Positions 28,408 through 36,300 of a stretch of DNA of 64,000 bases are shown here, one piece after another. The notes beneath the pieces are model-generated. The model saw only the letters and a program-made list of their open reading frames with translations, searched no databases and was not told the DNA's origin. How positions within the stretch are numbered: the stretch's first letter is position 1; every line of letters starts with the position of its first letter. Source of the stretch: Methylorubrum sp. B1-46 (GTDB taxonomy: Bacteria > Pseudomonadota > Alphaproteobacteria > Rhizobiales > Beijerinckiaceae). The position numbers were made by a program, and so were the translations under genes. The DNA is taken from the NCBI RefSeq assembly GCF_021117295.1, contig NZ_CP088247.1, forward strand, positions 792,501 to 856,500. The letters are read 5' to 3'.

Positions 28408-29763
28408 TCACCCGCCGCCGACGATGGCGGCCAACCGAGCGTAACCCTCGCCGATGGAGGTTGCTTCTTCCTTACCCTGCCCCAGAAAAGCCGTCAGATC
28501 CGGCATGAGGGCCACCGCCTCGTCCACCTCCGGCGACGACCCGGCCCGGTAGGCGCCGAGCCGGATCAGCTCCTCCATGTCGGCATAGGTCGCGAGCACC
28601 TTTCGCGCCCGGCGGACGGTGGGAAGATGCGCGGGGTCGCAGGCCCGCGGCATGGTACGCGAGACCGAGCGCAGCACGTTGATCGCCGGATAGCGCCCCT
28701 GCTCGGCAACGCGTCGCTCCATGACGATATGGCCGTCGAGGATGCCGCGCACCGCGTCCGCCACCGGCTCGTTATGGTCGTCGCCCTCGACGAGCACGGT
28801 GAACAGGCCGGAGATCGCCCCCTCCCCCACCCCTGGCCCCGCCCGTTCGAGCAGGCGCGGCAATTCGGAAAAGACGGTCGGCGTGTAGCCCTTGGCGGTG
28901 GGCGGCTCGCCGCCGGCCAAGCCGATATCGCGCTGGGCCATGGCGAAGCGCGTGATCGAGTCGATCATGCACAGGACCTGCGCGCCCTGATCGCGGAAAT
29001 ATTCGGCGATGGCGAGCGTCACGTAAGCCGCGTTGCGGCGCATCAGCACCGGCTCGTCAGAGGTCGCCACCACCACGACGGAGCGCGCGAGCCCCGCCGC
29101 GCCGAGATCGTCCTGCAGGAATTCCTGCACCTCGCGTCCGCGCTCGCCGACGAGGCCGATCACCGCCACGTCGGCGGCGGTGTAGCGCGCGAGCATCGAC
29201 AACAGCACCGACTTGCCGACGCCGGAACCGGCGAAGATGCCCATGCGCTGCCCGCGGCACATGGTGAGAAAGGTGTTGATGCAGCGCACGCCGAGATCGA
29301 GCGGCGGCCCGACCCGCCTCCGGCCGTGCGCGGGGGGAGGATCGGCTCGCAGGGAATAGATCGCGGGCCCCTGCGCCAGCGGCCCGAGACCGTCGATGGG
29401 CCGCCCGAGGGCATCGACCGTGCGTCCGAGCCACGCGTTCGAAGGACGGATCGCGCCCGCCGCCTCGTCGCGCACCAGGGCCGGACAGCCGCGGCGCACC
29501 CCTTCCAGGGAGCCGAAGGGCATGGCGAGCGCGCGGTCTCCGGCAAAGCCGATCACCTCGCACGGCACGGTCGCCGCCGAGGCTCCGCCACTCTCCACCA
29601 CCACGTCGATGCGGCCGCCGAGCCGCATGGCGGAGACCGGCCCGGCCACCTCGACCAGGAGGCCGCGGATCGCCGTCACTCGGCCGAAGGTTTCCAGAGT
29701 CTCGACGGTCGAGAGCGCGGCGAGCGCCGCCGCCAGCCCCCCGGAGCCGCGCTCCTGCGTCAT
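28408..29763 (-). CDS. fliI: Flagellum-specific ATPase FliI
   Basis: The 451-aa product is a full-length FliI, the ATPase of the flagellar export machine. The Walker A motif [11 protein letters not shown] lies near residue 180. [15 protein letters not shown] follows and [20 protein letters not shown] carries the Walker B Asp and the arginine region. The C-terminal helical domain includes [13 protein letters not shown]. All key residues are intact. The gene is divergent from ctrA, with 437 bp of shared upstream sequence that contains TTAAC half-sites at 29778 and 29812; these could serve CtrA control. fliJ follows on the same strand. Confidence 0.96.
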   Translation of the reverse strand: MTQERGSGGLAAALAALSTVETLETFGRVTAIRGLLVEVAGPVSAMRLGGRIDVVVESGGASAATVPCEVIGFAGDRALAMPFGSLEGVRRGCPALVRDEAAGAIRPSNAWLGRTVDALGRPIDGLGPLAQGPAIYSLRADPPPAHGRRRVGPPLDLGVRCINTFLTMCRGQRMGIFAGSGVGKSVLLSMLARYTAADVAVIGLVGERGREVQEFLQDDLGAAGLARSVVVVATSDEPVLMRRNAAYVTLAIAEYFRDQGAQVLCMIDSITRFAMAQRDIGLAGGEPPTAKGYTPTVFSELPRLLERAGPGVGEGAISGLFTVLVEGDDHNEPVADAVRGILDGHIVMERRVAEQGRYPAINVLRSVSRTMPRACDPAHLPTVRRARKVLATYADMEELIRLGAYRAGSSPEVDEAVALMPDLTAFLGQGKEEATSIGEGYARLAAIVGGG

Positions 29764-30023
29764 TTGCCCTGACCTCGTTAACCGCTGTCCGCCACCGATC
29801 CGGCCGATGTCTTAACACCGCCGGGTCGCTCGCCAAGGTTCTCCGCCACTGTTCCAGAGGCCGGATCGCCGATCACGGAAAATGGAAAGGCGACGAAACG
29901 CCTCCGTCTCCTTTCGGCAACAGGATCGTCAACCCTTGGGAAAAGAAGGGGTTAGCCGGGAGCGCTCATGCGCCGCCTCGAGAAAGCCGGTGGGGAGGGA
30001 GAACAGATCGCCAACCCCGACGA

Positions 30024-30069
30024 GAATCGGTCTCGGACTCGAAAGAGACAGTGCTTGCAAGCGGGATTC
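30024..30069. promoter_or_regulatory. Cluster of three GANTC (CcrM) methylation sites before ctrA
   Basis: GAATC at 30024-30028, GACTC at 30036-30040 and GATTC at 30065-30069 fall within 46 bp. GANTC is the target of the cell-cycle methylase CcrM. In Caulobacter a GANTC site in a ctrA promoter makes transcription depend on DNA methylation state, so a similar replication-linked switch is plausible here. Confidence 0.55.
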
Positions 30070-30077
30070 GGCTTTTG

Positions 30078-30088
30078 TTAACGGTTAA
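30078..30088 (+). promoter_or_regulatory. TTAACGGTTAA element in the ctrA promoter
   Basis: Two TTAA half-sites are separated by 3 bp, not the 7 bp of a full CtrA box, and overlap the proposed -10 region. It may be a CtrA autoregulatory half-site pair. Confidence 0.4.
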
Positions 30089-30200
30089 GGAATAGCGTTT
30101 CGAAAGTGGGAATGAGGGAGCGTCCGCCGGGGCCGTCGGCGGACGACCGGCGGCAGCTTGTCTCAAGCGCCCCGAAACGGCCTGTCCGGTGGGGATCACG

Positions 30201-30902
30201 ATGCGCGTACTTCTGATCGAGGACGACAGCGCGACGGCGCAGAGCATCGAGTTGATGCTGAAGTCCGAGAACTTCAACACCTACACGACCGACCTCGGCG
30301 AAGAGGGCGTCGATCTCGGAAAACTCTACGATTACGACATCATCCTTCTGGATCTGAACCTGCCTGACATGTCGGGCTACGAGGTGCTGCGCTCCTTGCG
30401 CGTCGCCAAGGTGAAGACCCCGATCCTGATCCTGTCGGGCATGGCCGGCATCGAGGACAAGGTGAAGGGCCTCGGCTTCGGCGCCGACGACTACCTCACC
30501 AAGCCGTTCCACAAGGACGAGCTGGTGGCCCGCATCCATGCCATCGTGCGCCGCTCGAAGGGTCATGCCCAGTCGGTCATCACCACCGGCGACCTGATCG
30601 TGAACCTCGACCAGAAGACCGTCGAGGTCTCCGGCTCGCGGGTGCACCTCACCGGCAAGGAGTACCAGATGCTGGAACTCCTCTCGCTCCGGAAGGGCAC
30701 GACGCTCACCAAGGAGATGTTCCTGAACCATCTCTACGGCGGCATGGACGAGCCGGAACTGAAGATCATCGACGTGTTCATCTGCAAGCTGCGCAAGAAG
30801 CTCGCCAATGCCTCCGAGGGCAAGAACTACATCGAGACCGTTTGGGGCCGCGGCTACGTGCTGCGCGAGCCGATGGAAGGCGAGGACCGCATGGCGGTCT
30901 GA
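30201..30902 (+). CDS. ctrA: Cell-cycle response regulator CtrA
   Basis: The 233-aa product starts [20 protein letters not shown] as in CtrA of other alphaproteobacteria. The receiver domain has Asp8-Asp9, phosphorylation site Asp51 ([18 protein letters not shown]) and the conserved Lys in [12 protein letters not shown]. The C-terminal OmpR-type winged helix contains [19 protein letters not shown] and [17 protein letters not shown]. CtrA controls replication start, division and flagellar genes. The ATG at 30201 follows a GGGG stretch; the extra upstream Met codon is unlikely. The protein ends in Ala-Val, whereas Caulobacter CtrA ends in two alanines that serve ClpXP degradation. A clear hairpin terminator follows. 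Confidence 0.97.
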   Translation: MRVLLIEDDSATAQSIELMLKSENFNTYTTDLGEEGVDLGKLYDYDIILLDLNLPDMSGYEVLRSLRVAKVKTPILILSGMAGIEDKVKGLGFGADDYLTKPFHKDELVARIHAIVRRSKGHAQSVITTGDLIVNLDQKTVEVSGSRVHLTGKEYQMLELLSLRKGTTLTKEMFLNHLYGGMDEPELKIIDVFICKLRKKLANASEGKNYIETVWGRGYVLREPMEGEDRMAV

Positions 30903-30925
30903 TCCGCCCGACCTCGAACGCGTGC

Positions 30926-30955
30926 GAACCCCGCTCCGGCGGGGTTCTTTCGTTT
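30926..30955 (+). terminator. Rho-independent terminator of ctrA
   Basis: GAACCCCG and CGGGGTTC form a perfect 8-bp stem around CTCCGG, followed by TTTCGTTT. It lies 24 bp after the ctrA stop and touches the 3' end of the convergent gene at 30955. Confidence 0.85.
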
Positions 30956-31491
30956 CAAGGTCCGACGATCCGCGGAGCGAGCGTTTCGACGAGGATCCGT
31001 GCGTTGCGGGAGGCCGTAGCGGCGTCGCCGGCCAGGGAGCGGATCGTCAGGAGATCGCCGTCGCGCAGGACGATCGCGGTCGCGCCCGCCATCGCTCCCG
31101 TGCGGTAGAGGCTGATCCATCCGACCGCCGGAGCCACCGACAGGCCGGTAAGCCGGCATTCCGGATTGCGCTGCCGGCAGAGCGCCTCCAGGCGGGCGAC
31201 CGGCGTCTGCCCCGAGCGGACGCGCTCCTCCGTGCCGTCAGTCTGCCGCCCGAGCAGCACGTCGATCATCGGAGCCCCCTCGCATTCGCTGCAAAGGAGT
31301 GTCAGCCGAGCCGCCTCGGCGCGCGTTGCGTAACGGCCTCCCAGCACCGCCTTCGCTTCGGCGGCAACCGAGGTGAGGTCGCGGACGGCAAAACCCTCGG
31401 CCATGACCGGGAACGGAAGCAGGCCGATCAGGACGGCCAAGCCGAATCGCTGCTTCCTGCAGCGTCCGTCACGTCCCGCCGGCATCGACAC
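30955..31491 (-). CDS. Secreted hypothetical protein
   Basis: The 178-aa product has a basic N-region and a signal sequence (LAVLIGLLPFPVMAEG). The mature part has cysteine pairs (TLLCSECEG; ALCRQRNPECRLTG) that suggest disulfides. The final section alternates strands (VGWISLYRTGAMAGATAIVL) and a helix (ASRNARILVETLAPR). It lies 8 bp downstream of the DUF3297 gene, so the two are likely one transcript. The start could be the GTG at 31491 or the ATG two codons later. It is convergent with ctrA and shares its terminator region. Function unknown. Confidence 0.6.
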   Translation of the reverse strand: MSMPAGRDGRCRKQRFGLAVLIGLLPFPVMAEGFAVRDLTSVAAEAKAVLGGRYATRAEAARLTLLCSECEGAPMIDVLLGRQTDGTEERVRSGQTPVARLEALCRQRNPECRLTGLSVAPAVGWISLYRTGAMAGATAIVLRDGDLLTIRSLAGDAATASRNARILVETLAPRIVGP

Positions 31492-31498
31492 CGTCGAA

Positions 31499-31750
31499 TC
31501 AGGCCTCGCCCGGCTCCTCGCGGAAATACGGCTCGACCGGACCCTTGAGCTTCACCGTCATCGGGTTTCCGGCCCGGTCGAGGGCCTTGCCGGCCGACAG
31601 CCGCACCCAGCCCTCGCTGACGCAGTATTCCTCGACATTGGTCTTCTCGACGCCCTTGAAGCGAATGCCGACGCCGCGGGCGAGGACCGCCTCGTCGTAA
31701 TAGGGGCTGTTCGGGTTCACCGAGAGGCGGTCGGGGAGCGTATCGGACAT
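31499..31750 (-). CDS. DUF3297 family protein
   Basis: The 83-aa product starts MSDTLPDRLSVNPNSPYYDE, continues with GVGIRFKGVEKTNVEEYCVS and EGWVRLSAGKALDRAGNPMT, and ends near VEPYF. This is the complete pattern of the small DUF3297 family found in many proteobacteria. The protein is soluble, beta-rich and cytoplasmic. Its function is not known. It lies 43 bp after the acetyltransferase gene on the same strand and 8 bp before the secreted-protein gene, so all three may be co-transcribed. Confidence 0.88.
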   Translation of the reverse strand: MSDTLPDRLSVNPNSPYYDEAVLARGVGIRFKGVEKTNVEEYCVSEGWVRLSAGKALDRAGNPMTVKLKGPVEPYFREEPGEA

Positions 31751-31792
31751 GAGTCGTGGCTTCCTGGAAATCGAGCCGGCCGGTTACGGCAA

Positions 31793-32422
31793 TCAGGGCG
31801 GTCCCGCAACGGCGCGCTCGGACCTGACCGCCGCGATCAGTTCCTCCACCCGGCCGCTCTGCAGGAGCGGAATCCAGCGCATCACCGTCGCATGCGGAAA
31901 ATCCCACCACGCGGTCTCGACCAGCGCGGCGCTCGTCGCCTCGTCGAAGCGGCGCCGCACGATCCGAGCCGGGTTGCCGGCGACGACGGCGTAGGGCGGA
32001 ACATCGCGCGTGACGACGGCGTGGGCGGCCACCACGGCGCCGTGGCCGACGGTGATCCCCGACAAGATCATGCAGCCCGAGCCGAGCCAGACGTCGTGCC
32101 CGATGGTCACGTCGCCGCGCGAGGCGTGGTAATCCTCAGGCGCCTCGGCCCCCGGCCACAGCCCGGACATCGCCGCGAACGGATAGGTCGAGACCCAATC
32201 CAGACGGTGATCGCCGCCGAGCAGGATCTCGACCCGATCCGCGATGGAACAATACCGGCCGATCGTCAGCCGCCGCCCGGATTCGGGGAAGCGCACCTTG
32301 GGCCTGCCGTAAGAGTATGCGCCGATTGTGAAATTCCAGCGCCGGGCCAGCTTTTCGAGGTGGAGCCGGGTCTCGTTGTGCGGGTTGCGCCCCCGCTTCA
32401 GCCGTTGCAACAGATGCCTCAA
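31793..32422 (-). CDS. Hexapeptide-repeat O-acetyltransferase (CatB/XAT-like)
   Basis: The 209-aa product is a left-handed beta-helix transferase. Hexapeptide turns are seen around [30 protein letters not shown] and [20 protein letters not shown]. The C-terminal [20 protein letters not shown] is the standard end of the family. The [11 protein letters not shown] segment with its His is the loop that holds the catalytic His of xenobiotic and polysaccharide acetyltransferases. It may modify a surface sugar or a small molecule using acetyl-CoA. The start is taken as a TTG with AGGGGG just upstream, as no ATG or GTG fits. It is divergent from the malic enzyme gene, with 63 bp between starts. Confidence 0.83.
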   Translation of the reverse strand: MRHLLQRLKRGRNPHNETRLHLEKLARRWNFTIGAYSYGRPKVRFPESGRRLTIGRYCSIADRVEILLGGDHRLDWVSTYPFAAMSGLWPGAEAPEDYHASRGDVTIGHDVWLGSGCMILSGITVGHGAVVAAHAVVTRDVPPYAVVAGNPARIVRRRFDEATSAALVETAWWDFPHATVMRWIPLLQSGRVEELIAAVRSERAVAGPP

Positions 32423-32485
32423 CAGCGCCCCCTGGAAGACGAGGGTGCGGGCGCGCAAGAACGAGCGGAAGAGGACGGCATCGCC

Positions 32486-34819
32486 ATGGCCGACAATATG
32501 TCCGAGGATCTGAAGTCCGGGGCGCTCGTCTACCATCGACTGCCGAAACCCGGAAAGCTCGAGATCCAGGCGACCAAACCGCTCGGCAACCAGCGCGACC
32601 TCGCGCTGGCCTACTCCCCCGGCGTCGCCGCCGCCTGCATGGCGATCCACGACGACCCGCAGGAAGCCGCCACCCTCACCATCCGCCAGAACCTCGTCGC
32701 GGTGCTCTCGAACGGGACCGCGGTGCTCGGCCTCGGCGATATCGGCCCGCTCGCCTCGAAGCCGGTGATGGAGGGCAAGGCGGTCCTGTTCAAGAAGTTC
32801 GCCGGGATCGACGTCTTCGACATTGAGGTCGATCAGAAGGACGTCGACAAACTCGTCGACGTCGTCTGCTCCCTGGAGCCGACCTTCGGCGGCATCAACC
32901 TCGAAGACATCAAGGCGCCCGAGTGCTTCGAGGTCGAGGAGCGTTGCCGGGAGCGGATGAACATTCCGGTCTTCCACGACGACCAGCACGGCACGGCGAT
33001 CATCGTCGCGGCGGCTGTCCTCAACGCGCTGGAACTCGCCGGCAAGCAGCTTTCCGACGCCAAGATCGTCACCTCCGGCGCGGGCGCGGCGGCGCTGGCC
33101 TGCCTCAACCTCCTGGTCTCCCTCGGCGCGGCCCGCGAGAACATCACCGTCACCGACATCAAGGGCGTGGTCTACAAGGGCCGCGCCGAACTGATGGACC
33201 GCTGGAAGGACGTCTACGCCCAAGACACCGAGGCGCGGACGCTGGCCGAGGTGATTCCCGGCGCCGACGTGTTCATCGGCCTCTCGGCGGGCGGCGTGCT
33301 GAAGCCCGAATATCTCGAGAAAATGGCCGAGAAGCCGCTCATCATGGCGCTCGCCAACCCCTACCCGGAGATCATGCCGGATCTCGCCGAGCAGGCGCGA
33401 CCGGACGCGATGATCTGCACCGGGCGCTCGGACTTCCCCAATCAGGTCAACAACGTCCTCTGCTTCCCCTACATCTTCCGCGGTGCGCTGGACGTCGGCG
33501 CCCACAAGATCAACGAGGAGATGAAGAAGGCTGCGGTGAAGGCGATCGCGGCGCTGGCCCGCGAGGCGCCCTCCGATGTGGTGGCGCGTGCCTATGGCGG
33601 CGAGGCCCGCCCGTTCGGGCCGCGCTCGCTGATCCCGAGCCCGTTCGATCCGCGCCTGATCCTGCGCATCGCGCCTGCCGTTGCCAAGGCGGCGATGGAT
33701 TCCGGCGTCGCCGGGCGTCCGGTCGAGGACATCCAAGCCTACACCGAATCGCTCGACCGCTTCGTGCACCGCTCCGGCTTCATCATGAAGCCGCTCTTCT
33801 CGAAGGCGAAGGCCGCCCCGAAACGCGTCATCTACGCCGAGGGCGAGGACGAGCGAGTGCTGCGGGCGGCCCAAGCCGTCGTCGAGGACCAGGTGGCACG
33901 ACCGATCCTGGTTGGGCGCCCGCGGGTGATCGAGACCCGCATCAAGCGTTTCGGCCTCGACCTCAGGCACGGCGAGCATTTCGACCTGATCGATCCCGAG
34001 GACGATCCGCGCTACCGCGATTACGTCGCCACCTATCTCGAAGTGGCCGGGCGGCGCGGCATCACGCCCGATCTCGCCCGGACGCTGGTGCGCACCAACA
34101 ACACGGTGATCGCGGCCCTGGCGGTCCGCCGTGGCGAGGCGGATGCGCTGATCTGCGGCCTGGAAGGCCGGTTCGAGACGCGCCTGCGGGTAATCCGCGA
34201 CGTGATCGGGCTCTCGCCCGATTCCATCGACTTCGCCGCGATGAGCCTCATCGTCACGAAGAAGGGCGCCTACTTCTTGGCCGACACCCATGTCCGGCAG
34301 AACCCGAGCGCGGAGGAGATCGCCGACGTGGCCATCGCCTGCGCGAACCATGTCGGCCGCTTCGGCCTGACCCCGAAGATCGCGCTGCTGAGCCACTCCG
34401 ATTTCGGTCAGTCGGATTCGGAATCGTCGATGAAGATGCGTCGCGCGCTCGGACTGATCCGGAGCCGCGCGCCCGAGCTTCAGGCCGATGGCGAGATGCA
34501 GGCGGATTCGGCGCTGTCCGAGCTCATCCGCGACCGCGTGCTGCCGAGTTCGAATTGGAAGGGTGCAGCCAACATCCTCGTTTTCCCGAACCTGGATGCC
34601 GCCAACATCGCCTTCCAGTTCGCCAAGGTGCTCGCCGACGCGCTTCCGGTCGGTCCCCTGCTGATCGGCCCGGCCAAGCCCGCGCACATCCTCACGCCTT
34701 CGGTCACGGCCCGCGGCATCGTCAACGTCACCGCGGCGGCGGTCGTGGAGGCGCAGGCCGGAGAATCGGACGCGGCTGCAGCCGAAGCCGAGCCCGGCAC
34801 CGGACCGCTCTCGGAATAG
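32486..34819 (+). CDS. maeB: NADP-type malic enzyme with phosphotransacetylase-like domain (MaeB)
   Basis: The 777-aa product has an N-terminal malic enzyme part: [40 protein letters not shown], then FHDDQHGTA for metal binding and a Rossmann segment around [15 protein letters not shown]. From about residue 435 a phosphate acetyltransferase-like domain follows ([18 protein letters not shown] onward). This fusion is the standard MaeB form; the second domain is usually regulatory and responds to acetyl-CoA. The enzyme turns malate into pyruvate with NADP reduction. The ATG at 32486 is used; upstream frame, although open for over 1 kb, is antisense to the acetyltransferase gene. The GTG/ATG-rich start region also offers MSEDLK four codons later. 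Confidence 0.95.
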   Translation: MADNMSEDLKSGALVYHRLPKPGKLEIQATKPLGNQRDLALAYSPGVAAACMAIHDDPQEAATLTIRQNLVAVLSNGTAVLGLGDIGPLASKPVMEGKAVLFKKFAGIDVFDIEVDQKDVDKLVDVVCSLEPTFGGINLEDIKAPECFEVEERCRERMNIPVFHDDQHGTAIIVAAAVLNALELAGKQLSDAKIVTSGAGAAALACLNLLVSLGAARENITVTDIKGVVYKGRAELMDRWKDVYAQDTEARTLAEVIPGADVFIGLSAGGVLKPEYLEKMAEKPLIMALANPYPEIMPDLAEQARPDAMICTGRSDFPNQVNNVLCFPYIFRGALDVGAHKINEEMKKAAVKAIAALAREAPSDVVARAYGGEARPFGPRSLIPSPFDPRLILRIAPAVAKAAMDSGVAGRPVEDIQAYTESLDRFVHRSGFIMKPLFSKAKAAPKRVIYAEGEDERVLRAAQAVVEDQVARPILVGRPRVIETRIKRFGLDLRHGEHFDLIDPEDDPRYRDYVATYLEVAGRRGITPDLARTLVRTNNTVIAALAVRRGEADALICGLEGRFETRLRVIRDVIGLSPDSIDFAAMSLIVTKKGAYFLADTHVRQNPSAEEIADVAIACANHVGRFGLTPKIALLSHSDFGQSDSESSMKMRRALGLIRSRAPELQADGEMQADSALSELIRDRVLPSSNWKGAANILVFPNLDAANIAFQFAKVLADALPVGPLLIGPAKPAHILTPSVTARGIVNVTAAAVVEAQAGESDAAAAEAEPGTGPLSE

Positions 34820-34970
34820 CCTGATCCGCTCTCCGTTTGATCCGAGCGGGAGCGTACCGCTCAGCCCGCGCGAGGCTTGCGCGACGGCCAAATCCGTCCT
34901 CCCGAGGGGGATCAACCGGATTTGGTCTGAGGCTGAGACCACAACGCGAAACCCTTCGGCCGTCGCGCTG

Positions 34971-35052
34971 CCGGATTGCTTCGCTGATGCTCGCAATGAC
35001 GGTTTGGGTCTTCCTCGCCGTCATTGCGAGGCGGAGCCGCAGCAATCCAGGC
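34971..35052. repeat. Alphaproteobacterial REP-type inverted repeat
   Basis: GGATTGCTTCGCT...GCTCGCAATGACGG is followed by CCGTCATTGCGAGGCGGAGC and CAGCAATCCAG, giving a large imperfect hairpin. The CGTCATTGCGAG / AGCAATCCAG words are a familiar intergenic repeat in Hyphomicrobiales. It lies 150 bp after maeB in a 346-bp gene-free stretch that also holds palindromic repeat copy 3; a smaller inverted repeat (CCAAATCC / GGATTTGG) lies near 34889-34925. Confidence 0.75.
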
Positions 35053-35086
35053 CGCGACATCACGGAATCGCTTTGCACGGAGGCTA

Positions 35087-35167
35087 AGAGTGCCTCACAA
35101 AACTCCCGGTCACCGACCGTTTTCGCTCCGGCGACGACAGCGCGGCGGGAGTTTTGCGAGAGACACT
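35087..35167 (+). repeat. 81-bp palindromic repeat, copy 3
   Basis: It starts AGAGTGCCTCACAAAACTCC and ends GGAGTTTTGCGAGAGACACT, overlapping the TAG stop (35166-35168) of the next minus-strand gene. The centre is closest to that of copy 1 (both contain GACGACAGCGCGGC or GAGGACAGCGCGGC). Confidence 0.9.
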
Positions 35168-35345
35168 AAAGCGCCCGGATCTTCTCCTCGATCCGCTTGG
35201 CCTCGGCCTCGTCGACCCGCACCGGCTGCCCGCTATCGTCGGGGATGCCCTCGCCGGTCTGGCCGATGGTGGTGTCGCGCGGCCGGGCGTTGGGGCCGGT
35301 CGAGTCGGGGCGCTCCTCGCGCGGTTGATGGTCATCGATGCTCAT
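35166..35345 (-). CDS. Small hydrophilic hypothetical protein (59 aa)
   Basis: The product starts MSIDDHQPREERPDSTGPNA and ends with a charged helix (EAEAKRIEEKIRAL). It is acidic, rich in Asp, Arg and Pro and probably disordered except for the last 18 residues. A good ribosome-binding site (AGGGA) lies 8-9 bp before the ATG at 35345. Its TAG stop is formed where the gene meets the palindromic repeat. It is transcribed in the same direction as the glycosyltransferase operon, 70 bp after its last gene. No family is recognised. Confidence 0.6.
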   Translation of the reverse strand: MSIDDHQPREERPDSTGPNARPRDTTIGQTGEGIPDDSGQPVRVDEAEAKRIEEKIRAL

Positions 35346-35415
35346 GGTGGCGATCCCTGCTCGCGTTCTTCGGCTGAGGAACCCGTGTCGCCGCCGCCGT
35401 TTCCCGAAATCCGCC

Positions 35416-36300
35416 TCAGGGAATGGGCCACCCCTCCCCCGTCGCGAGCGACCGAGCGGAAAAATGGCCGCCGGAAAACACGGCCGCCACACCGGGGCGC
35501 TTGAGGCGCAGGTCCCAGGCCCGCAACTCGGCGTAGCGCAGGCCCAGCACCCGGCCGTCGCCCGAGCGCGCGATGAAGCAGCGCTCGAAGGCGAGAAGTT
35601 GGGTCGGCATCGGCGGGTGCGGGCCGGCGCCTGTGTCGATCTCCAGAGCGAGCGCGGCCTGCGAACCGGCCTCGAAAGCGCGGAAGGCGTCGAGCAGGGC
35701 GTCGTACTCGACGCCGTCGACGCAGAGCTGGAGGCAGAAGCGCGGTGCGAACTCCGCCCCACGATCGAGGGGGCTGTCCCGCAGCAGCGTCAGAACGAAG
35801 CGCCCGCCCCCGGCTTCGGGCAGGGTGCGGGTGTGATCCTCCGCCACGCCGTTGAGCGCCCGCAGGCGGTCGGGCTCGATCGGTGAGGGTGCCGCCTCGC
35901 GGCCCTCCCGTTGGCCGTCGGTGCGGAAATGCAGAAGTGGGTTGATCCCCGCCGCGACCACGTCGGGGTAGCGGGCGAGATAGAGGCTGGTGCTGAAGCC
36001 GGGGCTCGGGTCGAGGCCCTGCGCCGCGCCGATCTGCCCATAATGGCGGACCGGATCGAGTCGGGTCCGGCCGCTCTGGCGGCGGTAGAAGGCGGTGTCG
36101 AAATCCGCGCTCGGATTGCGGTCCCGGCGGGCGCCGAACCACGCGTAATGCAGGAAGGGGTCGAGGCCGCTGCGCGCCACGCCCGGATTGCGCTCACGAT
36201 AATAGTCGGCATCAAACAGCTTCGGCACGCGGCCGATCACGGCGCGGCGCAAGGCACCGGTGGCGAGGCCGACGAGGCGGGCGAGGGGCGACGCGCTCAT
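35416..36300 (-). CDS. Glycan-cluster protein with DxxxYxxxNPDVA-type repeats
   Basis: The 294-aa product starts at an ATG overlapping the preceding gene's stop (ATGA). Its first half holds three copies of a motif found in rhizobial glycosyltransferases: FDADYYRERNPGVARSGLDP, then DFDTAFYRRQSGRTRLDPVR and STSLYLARYPDVVAAGINPL, each followed by LHYxxxG or LHFxxDG. These repeats probably help place the protein in a glycan-assembly complex. The second half is a beta-rich domain (CLQLCVDGVEYDALLDAF, then ELRAWDLRLKRPGVAAVF) of unknown role. No transferase catalytic motif is seen. It is the last gene of a four-gene overlapping operon. Confidence 0.65.
   Translation of the reverse strand: MSASPLARLVGLATGALRRAVIGRVPKLFDADYYRERNPGVARSGLDPFLHYAWFGARRDRNPSADFDTAFYRRQSGRTRLDPVRHYGQIGAAQGLDPSPGFSTSLYLARYPDVVAAGINPLLHFRTDGQREGREAAPSPIEPDRLRALNGVAEDHTRTLPEAGGGRFVLTLLRDSPLDRGAEFAPRFCLQLCVDGVEYDALLDAFRAFEAGSQAALALEIDTGAGPHPPMPTQLLAFERCFIARSGDGRVLGLRYAELRAWDLRLKRPGVAAVFSGGHFSARSLATGEGWPIP

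Larger units (their letters stand above)
29764..30200. promoter_or_regulatory. Divergent fliI / ctrA control region (437 bp, no gene)
   Basis: No coding signal is seen here. On the fliI side there are TTAAC half-sites at 29778-29782 and 29812-29816. On the ctrA side a possible promoter is TTGCAA (30055-30060), 17 bp, TTAACG (30078-30083). Three GANTC sites and a TTAA-CGG-TTAA element lie in the same stretch and are listed separately. Confidence 0.6.

Noticed and set aside
31373..32485. Open frame extending the malic enzyme by about 370 codons upstream
   Set aside because: It is antisense to a clear acetyltransferase and DUF3297 gene and is rich in Arg, Gly and His, as expected for a shadow in GC-rich DNA. 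The family start lies at 32486.
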